Source: Anabaena azotica FACHB-119 (GTDB lineage Bacteria > Cyanobacteriota > Cyanobacteriia > Cyanobacteriales > Nostocaceae). Taken from it: a stretch of DNA of 64,000 nt. The translations under genes and the position numbers were made by a program. The notes beneath the pieces are model-generated. The model made no database searches and was not told where the DNA came from. It saw only the letters and a list, made by a program, of their open reading frames with translations. The stretch covers positions 1 through 64,000 of the forward strand of contig NZ_JACJSG010000022.1 in assembly GCF_014697625.1 (NCBI RefSeq). Direction: 5' to 3'. The first letter of the stretch is position 1, and each line of letters starts with the position of its first letter. This document shows, in pieces, positions 25,033 through 33,243 of the stretch.

Positions 25033-26670
25033 ATGGACTGGATTACGCTACTGCGATCGCTACAGTCTGATTTTATTAAGAGGTTATCATCTGGTTGTCT
25101 GCTCCATTGCGAAATAGAAGGTCAATATAGTGAGTTAACGATTATCTCTGGCGAAAGATTAAAGACTCTGCGGGACTTTTGCTGGCAGATGGCTGAGAAA
25201 TACAAGCGGGTTTCGCCAGTCCGGGATGTTTTTATTAGCTACCTCAAGGGGAAATTAGGGGAGGAAGTTGTTAAAGAACGTTTAGCTGATTTAATTACAG
25301 AAGTCGATTATGAGAAACGACTTGGTGGCGATGGCAAGATAGATTTTACGTTAACTGCTAACCCTGCTATTGGTATTGAAGTTAAATCGCGTCACGGCAG
25401 TATTGATAGGGTGAAATGGTCAATTAGTGCTGAAGAAGTGGAAAAAAATGCAGTCGTAGTTTGCATTTTTATTCAAGAAGATGTTAACGAAGCACAATCA
25501 GCATATCACTTATTATTAGCTGGATTTTTACCAACTCAAATGATTAAATTAAAGACTGGTAAAATATCATTTGGGATAGAACAATTACTTTATGGTGGCG
25601 GTTTATGGGGCTATTTGGAACAATTACAAACTTCAGCGCATTATGCTTTTAGGCAAGCACCACCTATATATCAGTACGAATCTCAGCCACAATTCTTCAA
25701 TAAGATAAATACAAATAACTCTACTAAAACAGCTTTTACTCATACGAAAGAGATTCTACCTTATAAAAGAGAAGAAGAGGTAAATTTAGATTATACAAAA
25801 ATTGGTGATGCTTGTTTTGCTCAAGGAGAGTATACTACATCTGTTAAAAATTACACTCAAGCCTTACAGCTAAATTCGAGTGATGCGGAACTTTATTATA
25901 AACGGGGTTTAGCATATTATCAATTGGGTGATTATGAGGCGGCGATCGCAGATTATTCTCAAGCAATAAATATGAATCCTCACGATGCTAAATCATACCA
26001 TAAACGGGGTTTAGCTTTATCTCAAATTGCCGCTTATGAAGCGGCAATTGCAGATTATACTCAAGCAATAAAAATTAATCCCCATGCTGCTATGGCTTAT
26101 AGAAATCGCGCAGAAGCACGTTCTCATTTAGGAGATAATCAAGGAGCAATTGAAGATTATACCCAGGCGATTAAAATTAATCCTCAATATGCAGATATAT
26201 ATAAAAATCGGGGAATTTCTCGTTATTTATTAGGAACCCAGACAGGATTTACTCAAGCAATAAAGATTAATCCCAACGATGCCAACGCCTACAAAAATCG
26301 AGGTAATGCAAGAGCCGATATTGGTGATTATGTAGGCGCAATTGAAGATTACACCCAAGCAATACAGATTAATCCCAATGCGGCTGATGCTTATTATAAC
26401 CGTGGTAACGTGCGTTATGATTTAGGGGATGAAGCAGGAGCCATAGAAGATTATACTCAAGCAATACAAATTAATTCCAATTACGCTGATGCTTATTATA
26501 ATCGGGGAAATGTGCTTGTAGGAATCAAAGATAAACAAGCAGCAATTGGCGACTTTCAAAAAGCAGCAGATATATATCGCAAAGAAGGTAAATTAGAAGC
26601 GCTCAAAGATACGCGAGAAAGAATTTTAGAATTAGAAATAGAAGCATCAATTGATACTTTAAATTTTTGA
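25033..26670 (+). CDS. PD-(D/E)XK-like nuclease domain fused to TPR repeats
   Basis: A 545-residue protein. Residues about 60-160 look like a restriction-type nuclease core: a helix with Glu77 (GKLGEEVVKERL), Asp104 in GKIDFTL and the E116-V-K118 pair in GIEVKSRHG, i.e. E...D...ExK. Residues about 255-530 are seven or eight TPR units of the 'GDYxGAIEDYTQAIxINPxxAxAYxNRG' type. One unit (about 396-410, 'YLLGTQTGFTQAIKINP') lacks several residues. TPRs suggest a protein partner that directs the nuclease. Whether it is active is inference; no cognate methylase is nearby, which argues against a classical restriction enzyme. Start ATG 25033. Confidence 0.75.
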   Translation: MDWITLLRSLQSDFIKRLSSGCLLHCEIEGQYSELTIISGERLKTLRDFCWQMAEKYKRVSPVRDVFISYLKGKLGEEVVKERLADLITEVDYEKRLGGDGKIDFTLTANPAIGIEVKSRHGSIDRVKWSISAEEVEKNAVVVCIFIQEDVNEAQSAYHLLLAGFLPTQMIKLKTGKISFGIEQLLYGGGLWGYLEQLQTSAHYAFRQAPPIYQYESQPQFFNKINTNNSTKTAFTHTKEILPYKREEEVNLDYTKIGDACFAQGEYTTSVKNYTQALQLNSSDAELYYKRGLAYYQLGDYEAAIADYSQAINMNPHDAKSYHKRGLALSQIAAYEAAIADYTQAIKINPHAAMAYRNRAEARSHLGDNQGAIEDYTQAIKINPQYADIYKNRGISRYLLGTQTGFTQAIKINPNDANAYKNRGNARADIGDYVGAIEDYTQAIQINPNAADAYYNRGNVRYDLGDEAGAIEDYTQAIQINSNYADAYYNRGNVLVGIKDKQAAIGDFQKAADIYRKEGKLEALKDTRERILELEIEASIDTLNF

Positions 26671-26722
26671 ATCATATTAATGTCATCAATAACCTGAGAT
26701 AAAATGAATCTACTTCCTTCAA

Positions 26723-27436
26723 ATGCCTGCGGTTATGGTTAAAGTTTTTCCAGAATACGGTAATGATAGCAACTCCCTGCCCCCGTTGGAAAGTGGCGAT
26801 CGCCTGACTCGTGCCGAATTTGAACGGCGCTACAACGCTATGCCCAATCTCAAAAAAGCTGAATTAATCGAAGGAACAGTTTACGTGGCATCTCCCTTAC
26901 GCTTTGAACCCCATGCCGAACCTCATGCTAATTTAATCGGCTGGTTATGGTCTTATAAAGTAGCCACACCCGGCACTAGACTCGGCGATAACCCAACTTT
27001 ACGGTTAGATTTAGATAATGAACCCCAACCCGATGCCATTTTATTAATTGATGCTGCCTGTGGCGGTTCATCTCGTCTGAGTGCCGAGGGTTACGTCGAA
27101 GGCGCACCAGAATTAGTGGTAGAAGTTGCTGCCAGTAGTGCGGCTAAAGACCTGTATGATAAAAAACGAGCCTACCGTCGCAACGGCATTCCCGAATATT
27201 TTGTTTGGCAGGTTTACGAAAAAACCGTGAGTTGGTTTAGTTTGCAGGATGATGAATATCAAACACTGACAACAGATGAGGCAGGCATCATTAAAAGTCA
27301 AGTTTTTCCTGGTTTGTGGTTAGATGTGGCGGCATTAGTAGCAGGAAATATGCAGCAGGTTTTGACAGTGTTACAGCAAGGTTTAACTTCAGCCGAACAT
27401 CAACTATTTGTAGAAGCGATCGCAAAAACCATATGA
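26723..27436 (+). CDS. Uma2 family (DUF820) putative endonuclease
   Basis: A 237-residue Uma2 protein: 'RLTRAEFERRYNAMPNLKKAELIEGTVYVASP', a central 'PQPDAILLID' aspartate, 'ELVVEVAASSAAKDLYDKKRAYRRNGIPEYFVW' with the E...D...K pattern of this PD-(D/E)XK branch. Uma2 genes occur in dozens of copies in cyanobacterial genomes and their role is unsettled (relic nucleases or mobile-element passengers). It follows the nuclease-TPR gene by 52 bp on the same strand. A second Uma2 gene lies at 59835. Confidence 0.9.
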   Translation: MPAVMVKVFPEYGNDSNSLPPLESGDRLTRAEFERRYNAMPNLKKAELIEGTVYVASPLRFEPHAEPHANLIGWLWSYKVATPGTRLGDNPTLRLDLDNEPQPDAILLIDAACGGSSRLSAEGYVEGAPELVVEVAASSAAKDLYDKKRAYRRNGIPEYFVWQVYEKTVSWFSLQDDEYQTLTTDEAGIIKSQVFPGLWLDVAALVAGNMQQVLTVLQQGLTSAEHQLFVEAIAKTI

Positions 27437-27524
27437 AAACTCTTATAGAGCAGTTTTCATGTAGGTTCTGATAACACCTCTGATTTACCTACACAATATT
27501 ATAGATGACATTGATCCTAATTCT

Positions 27525-30500
27525 CTAAATTAGCCGCTTTTGCCGACAAGGAATTTGAATAATAAACTCTGCACCTTGTCCGAGTGCAGAAATGCACTCT
27601 ATACTACCTTGATGTTTATCTACTACAATTTGATAACTGATTGATAATCCTAAACCAGTTCCTTGTCCTACAGGTTTAGTCGTAAAGAAAGGGTCAAATA
27701 TTCTTTGTCTAACACTATCATTCATTCCTAATCCATTATCCTTGATGGAAATAGCGATTAATTCAGAATTGACTACTTGGGTACGAATAGTGATGATACT
27801 AGGATTAGTATTAATATCCTCTAAATTTCCTTCTTGATTTCTCCTTTCTAAAGAATCAATAGCATTATTCAAGATATTCATAAACACTTGATTTAATTGC
27901 CTAGCATAACATTCGACTTGTGGCAATTCATCGTAATTTTTGATAATTTCGATTGCTGGCTTACCTAGTTTAAATTGAAGACGGCTTTGCAGAATTAGTA
28001 AAGTACTTTCAATTCCGTCGTGAATGTTAACAGGCTTCATATCAGCCTCATCTAACCGAGAAAAGTTACGTAAAGTCAACACAATTTCCCGAATACGCTG
28101 TGTACCACTTCTCATAGAAGATAAAATTCTAGGCATATCTTCTTTGATAAAGCTAATATCAATATTTTCTAAAAAATCCTCAATTTCTGGCGCTAATTCG
28201 GGATAAATATTTTGATAGATATCAATTAATCCAAGCAAACCATTTGCGTAATCATTAATGTGATTTAAATTGCCATGAACAAAATTTATAGGATTATTAA
28301 TTTCATGAGCAATACCAGCAACCATTTGCCCTAAACCAGACATTTTTTCCGTTTGAATAAGCTGAGATTGAGTTAGTTTTAATTCATTTAATGTTTGCTT
28401 TAAACGCATATTATTTTCGTTTAATTCTCTTGTTCTTTCCTCTATCTTGTCTTCTAAATCAGCGTATAGTTGGGCATTTTCTATAGAAATAGCAGCTTGT
28501 GAAGACAGAATTTTTAAAATTTGTATTCTATCTGCGGTAAATGCTCCTAATGTTAAGTTATTTTCTAAATAAAGTAAACCAATTAATTTACCTTGTTTAA
28601 CAATGGAAGTACACATGATAGATTTAGTCCGCTTCTCAACAATATACGGATCTAGAGTAAAAGTTCCTTCATTACTTGCATCAGCTAAAATCACATCTTG
28701 CTTTGTTCTTGTGACAAAATTAATTACAGATAACGGCACTTGCTGACTATCTTTTAATTGGATCGATTGACCAACAATTACATCCTTTTCATCTACATTC
28801 GCTTTCGCCTCAATAAATAACTTCCCTGCTTTGTTCAAAAGGAGAATACCAGTTTGGGCACCTGCATTTTCAATGACAATTTTCATTAACATTTCTAGCA
28901 ATTTATCCAAAGAAGTTATTTCTGATAAAGCCTGTGATGCTTTAATAACGGTGATTAAATCTAGCCTAATTGATTTTTCATTAGCGTTAGAAGCAGTAAT
29001 ATTAGTACTTGTAAAGCCTACTTTATTTTGAGTGGATACCTTAGCAATTAATTCGGGATATTTCAATTCTAAATTTTTAACTTTAGCCTTTGCTCCCCAA
29101 TGACGATAACCATAGTGTGCCTTTGTCATGTATAAAGAAGCAAATTCATTTATTCCTAAGCTGTCATAAAACTCTGCTGCACATTCATAAGCTAGTGCTT
29201 CTTCATGGATGTATCCAGAGTTATGAGCGCCTTTAATTGCACGCTCATAGTACTCCATTGATATTAATACTTCTCCTAGTAATCGTGCTTTTTCTGCTTC
29301 AACTAGTTCATATTTATGTTGATAATTTACAGGTGCATGACTTGTCCATTCTTTTAATTGCTGCTGATTTTCTTCTACTTTTTCTAAAGCAGCTTTTATA
29401 TCTACGTCAGAAGATGTGTTTCTACAGAAACCTAGTAGTCCTAAAGAGTAGTAAAACTTATATTCACTTAAATAAACAGTTCCCCCAACAGCAACTTCAT
29501 ACTGCTGTGCTAATTGAGCGTTTTTTACAGCCTGACTATAATCCTTAAAGAAATAACTTAAAATGCTCTTGGCAATAAAAACATAAAATATAGCTGTAAT
29601 GTTCCCTGCCATTCTCTGCATTACTGACTCATTAAAACTAGCACCATCTAAATAAATTCCATTTTCCTGTCCCTCAACTAGTTCAACTAATACTTGTTTT
29701 AAAATTAGTAAACAAACAGTGAAGTGTTCTTGCTGTATCTTCTGTGCTAATTTAATATACTGAGCTAATACCTGTTCAACAATTACTAAATTTTCTCCAA
29801 CCCAGAATTGATGCCAACAAACTAATATGCCATTATAACCTACATATTCAATATCTCCTGTATCTAAACCACTCTGAACACCCTCTTGTAAAGGTTCTAT
29901 AGTTGTTTGAATATGCTCCTTCCAATGTCTTACAAAAATATTAAATAAACCATAAACTTTAGATTTTATTTCTCTAGCATTAAATTGATCTAAAATTTGC
30001 AGTGATAATTTACCAAATCTGTATCCTGATTCAATATCTTTGAGAATGCCGCACAAAATTAACCCATAAAAACCATAGGCGTAAGCTGCAAAAGATGAAT
30101 TGCCATATTGCAAGCATAAATCAACCATCGTAAAAGCAATTAATGGTAAAAGCGCAGGATCTGCTAAATAAGCAGGAGGCATAGCTGTCATCAGCATCCT
30201 CATTGCGGCCAGCTTGTGAGGATCAATCATTTCTGGAAGATTGATTAATTCTTCAATTCTTAACTCTGCTGGTGGAGTTTGAGACAAAGAAACTCCTAGC
30301 ATTCCTAGTACCTGCAAATCTAAATCCAATGCTTCTCGCATTCGATTTTGAGCAACATAAAACTGAATTTTTCTCTCATATACCTTAACGGTATCAAGAA
30401 TGTTTCTACTATTACTTATAACACGAGTAAATAATGGCTCTGCTTGCTCAAAGTTTGTATTTAAGTATTCTAATTCTACAGTTTCTACATGAAGGTCAAG

Positions 30501-32867
30501 AGTTAATTCATAATGATTTTGCCAAGAGTCAACAGCTAGTAAACTTAAACCTTGCTTCAGAAAGCTTACAGCAGATTCGTAAGCTGTAGAATCTTTAGCT
30601 TTACGTCCAGCAATTAGGTTTAGTTTAGCTAATTTGTACCTTTCTGCTGAATCAGTAATGAGTTCGGCACTAATGTTTAAATGATAAACAATATCAAATA
30701 TTTTTTCTTCTAGTAAACTCTCATCTATATTCTTTAATAGCAACCTGCCAATATTTAAGTGAATCCCTTTTTTATGCTCATCACCAATTAACGAATATGC
30801 TGCTTGTTGCACGCGATCGTGAAGAAATTTATAATCAATGACAAAAATATCAACCTTATCTAATAGCTGTGGTAGTTTGTAGCTATCATTTAAAGGGATG
30901 ATCAAGCCAGATTGTAGTGCGTCCCAAATGTCTAATGCTGTATCATTTTGAGATTTTCCATTAATATAAGAGAGTGTATTTAAATTAAACCTATTCCCAA
31001 TAGAAGCAGCTATTTTTAAAATATTTTGTGTATTATCTGGAAATTTTTGAATCTTACCTATCATTAAGTCAACAACATTATCAGTAATACCTAGCGACTG
31101 AATGCGCTGAATATCCCATTGCCATTGACCATCAATAAAATTAAATACAAGTATATTTTCTTGATGAATAAATTTAAGTAATTGATTGATAAAAAATGGA
31201 TTACCAGCAGTTTTACTATAAATTAGTTTAGCTAATTCTTTAGTTTCTTCTAAATTAGATTTTAGAGTATCACTAATTAACTGACAAACATCAGTTACTT
31301 TAAGATTTTGGCAGTGAATGATTTTGATAGGAACATTATTCTTTTCAATTTCCTGCAAAACTAAAATTAAATGATGACTGCTATCAACTTCATTATCTCG
31401 ATAAGCTCCAATGAAGAATAAATATTGAATGTCACTATCTACAGCTAACAATTTTATTAATTTTAATGAAGCTTGATCAGCCCATTGTAAATCATCTAAA
31501 AATAATACTAATGGATGCTCTTTTCGAGCAAACACATTAATAAATTTTTTCATAACTAAATTAAAGCGGTTTTGTGCCTTGGCAGAAGCTAATTGCGGTA
31601 CTTCTGGTTGTTTACCAATAATTAGTTCTAATTCAGGAATGACATCAATAATAATTTGAGCGTTGGGAACTAAAGCCTCCAAAAGCTTCTCTCGCCAAAT
31701 GTTTAATTGTTCTTCGCTTTCTGTCAGCAATTGTCGTATTAGTTCTTGAAATGCTTGAATTAGTGAAGCATAAGGAATATTGCGCTGAAATTGTTCAAAT
31801 TTACCTACAATGAAATAGCCTCTATTTCTGATCACAGGTTTATGGATTTCATTAACTAATGCTGATTTACCAATACCTGAATAACCTGCAACTAATACTA
31901 ATTCCTTACTACCTTGAGTGACATTTTTAAAAGCACTCATCAAAGTATTTATTTCTGCCTTTCGTCCATATAATTTTTCAGAAATTTGTAATTTGCTAGA
32001 CTGATCTTGTTGAGCTATGGGAAATTGAACGATCGCATTATATTCTGTTAACTCAGTAAGACATCTTTCTAAATCAGCTTTAATACCAAAAGCACTTTGA
32101 TATCTTTCTTCAGCAGTTTTGCTGAGTAATTTCATGATTATATCAGAAACTACTTTAGGTACTTCTGGAATTAACTGGCTTACTGTTATAGGTTGTTTAG
32201 CAATATGGCAATGAACTAATTCCATTGGGTCAGTTACTATAAATGGTAGTTGACCTGTGAGCATTTCATAAAAAGTTACACCCAATGAATAGAAGTCTGT
32301 ACGGTAATCAATTGACCTGTTCATTCTTCCTGTCTGCTCTGGAGACATATAGGCTAAAGTGCCTTCTAGAACATTAGGATTACTGAGTCTCGCTTTTTCT
32401 TGAAATAGCAATGATGAAATAGAAAAATCGATTATTTTAACTTGAAATTTCTCTAAATTTACGATAATATTCTCTGGTTTAATATCTTTATGAATAATAC
32501 AATTTTGGTGCAATTCGCCTAGTGCCTGAGTAATTTGAATACCAAGTTTGCAGAAATCAAGTAACTCAATTTTTTTTTCTTTAATGATTTCGTGTAAAGT
32601 TTTACCTTCAAAATTTTCTAAAACAATAGCTAAACTATTATTATATTTTTCTAAACTATGAGCTTTAATTACCCCTGGGATATTTAAATTTTTAATTAGC
32701 TCATACTCATGTTTTAAGATTGCTATATCTTTTAAATCAGGATATTCTGCATTTAAAACTTTAATGACTACTATTCTATCATCTTTAAAACTCCTAGCTC
32801 GATAAACACTACTTTTTACTCCTGTGGCAATTATTTCTATAATTTTGTAATTAGGCAAAGTAATCAT
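27525..32867 (-). CDS. HstK-type hybrid Ser/Thr kinase - AAA ATPase - GAF - histidine kinase
   Basis: A 1780-residue signalling protein. Order: Hanks kinase domain (about 7-270, glycine loop ATGVKSSVY, HKDIKPEN instead of HRD, DFS instead of DFG, GTLAYMSPEQ); AAA_16-type ATPase (about 300-560, Walker A GYSGIGKSA near 325-333, Walker B LVLFLDDLQWAD); a long TPR-like helical region (about 650-1240); GAF (about 1295-1450); coiled coil; histidine kinase with H-box GIAHEINNP (about 1517), N-box FMNILNNAID and G2 GTGLGLSIS. This layout is the HstK family known from heterocystous cyanobacteria and some other bacteria. All histidine-kinase motifs look intact; the Ser/Thr kinase has two altered catalytic motifs. 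Start ATG 32867. No response regulator adjoins it. Confidence 0.92.
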   Translation of the reverse strand: MITLPNYKIIEIIATGVKSSVYRARSFKDDRIVVIKVLNAEYPDLKDIAILKHEYELIKNLNIPGVIKAHSLEKYNNSLAIVLENFEGKTLHEIIKEKKIELLDFCKLGIQITQALGELHQNCIIHKDIKPENIIVNLEKFQVKIIDFSISSLLFQEKARLSNPNVLEGTLAYMSPEQTGRMNRSIDYRTDFYSLGVTFYEMLTGQLPFIVTDPMELVHCHIAKQPITVSQLIPEVPKVVSDIIMKLLSKTAEERYQSAFGIKADLERCLTELTEYNAIVQFPIAQQDQSSKLQISEKLYGRKAEINTLMSAFKNVTQGSKELVLVAGYSGIGKSALVNEIHKPVIRNRGYFIVGKFEQFQRNIPYASLIQAFQELIRQLLTESEEQLNIWREKLLEALVPNAQIIIDVIPELELIIGKQPEVPQLASAKAQNRFNLVMKKFINVFARKEHPLVLFLDDLQWADQASLKLIKLLAVDSDIQYLFFIGAYRDNEVDSSHHLILVLQEIEKNNVPIKIIHCQNLKVTDVCQLISDTLKSNLEETKELAKLIYSKTAGNPFFINQLLKFIHQENILVFNFIDGQWQWDIQRIQSLGITDNVVDLMIGKIQKFPDNTQNILKIAASIGNRFNLNTLSYINGKSQNDTALDIWDALQSGLIIPLNDSYKLPQLLDKVDIFVIDYKFLHDRVQQAAYSLIGDEHKKGIHLNIGRLLLKNIDESLLEEKIFDIVYHLNISAELITDSAERYKLAKLNLIAGRKAKDSTAYESAVSFLKQGLSLLAVDSWQNHYELTLDLHVETVELEYLNTNFEQAEPLFTRVISNSRNILDTVKVYERKIQFYVAQNRMREALDLDLQVLGMLGVSLSQTPPAELRIEELINLPEMIDPHKLAAMRMLMTAMPPAYLADPALLPLIAFTMVDLCLQYGNSSFAAYAYGFYGLILCGILKDIESGYRFGKLSLQILDQFNAREIKSKVYGLFNIFVRHWKEHIQTTIEPLQEGVQSGLDTGDIEYVGYNGILVCWHQFWVGENLVIVEQVLAQYIKLAQKIQQEHFTVCLLILKQVLVELVEGQENGIYLDGASFNESVMQRMAGNITAIFYVFIAKSILSYFFKDYSQAVKNAQLAQQYEVAVGGTVYLSEYKFYYSLGLLGFCRNTSSDVDIKAALEKVEENQQQLKEWTSHAPVNYQHKYELVEAEKARLLGEVLISMEYYERAIKGAHNSGYIHEEALAYECAAEFYDSLGINEFASLYMTKAHYGYRHWGAKAKVKNLELKYPELIAKVSTQNKVGFTSTNITASNANEKSIRLDLITVIKASQALSEITSLDKLLEMLMKIVIENAGAQTGILLLNKAGKLFIEAKANVDEKDVIVGQSIQLKDSQQVPLSVINFVTRTKQDVILADASNEGTFTLDPYIVEKRTKSIMCTSIVKQGKLIGLLYLENNLTLGAFTADRIQILKILSSQAAISIENAQLYADLEDKIEERTRELNENNMRLKQTLNELKLTQSQLIQTEKMSGLGQMVAGIAHEINNPINFVHGNLNHINDYANGLLGLIDIYQNIYPELAPEIEDFLENIDISFIKEDMPRILSSMRSGTQRIREIVLTLRNFSRLDEADMKPVNIHDGIESTLLILQSRLQFKLGKPAIEIIKNYDELPQVECYARQLNQVFMNILNNAIDSLERRNQEGNLEDINTNPSIITIRTQVVNSELIAISIKDNGLGMNDSVRQRIFDPFFTTKPVGQGTGLGLSISYQIVVDKHQGSIECISALGQGAEFIIQIPCRQKRLI

Positions 32868-33243
32868 TTTTTCTTTTAGTAATTGAAGTAGGTAGGAATA
32901 TTTACAATAATTATTCTATAATTTATTTAATACTAAACACATTTTTAAAGTGATTAATTTATTTAATCACTTTAAAAATGTTTTATTACAGGGAAAGGAT
33001 GTCTAAAAAGCCTTCTCGTCGGTAACAAAACATTTCAAATCCTCCTAAATACCCTTTAAAAAGGGGACTTTGATTCCGTTTCCCCCCTTTTTAAGGGGGG
33101 CTAGGGGGGATAAGAACTGCCTAAAATCACAATCAAATACTTTTCCAACAGTCTCTAAGTGAGATAGACAACTATAAGCTAAACAACGCTGAATATTGTT
33201 GAGTCCGCCAAAATACACCCCATTCATTAATTTAAATAAACTC
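32868..33243. other. Intergenic region with hairpin and 'CCCCCCTTTTTAAGGGGGG' repeat
   Basis: 376 bp. Holds the promoter of the hybrid kinase, a 19-bp perfect hairpin (32939-32981) and a dispersed repeat at 33040-33110 (AAAAAGGGGACTTTGATTCC, CCCCCCTTTTTAAGGGGGG) that recurs at 37420-37475. The short frame at 33045-33269 is made largely from that repeat, and I do not call it a gene. Confidence 0.55.
32939..32981. terminator. AT-rich 19-bp perfect hairpin
   Basis: ACATTTTTAAAGTGATTAA pairs with its exact complement across a 5-base loop (TTTAT). It sits 72 bp upstream of the hybrid kinase start and after the end of the upstream oxidoreductase gene, so it may end readthrough from that gene or act in the 5' leader of the kinase mRNA. 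Confidence 0.5.
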
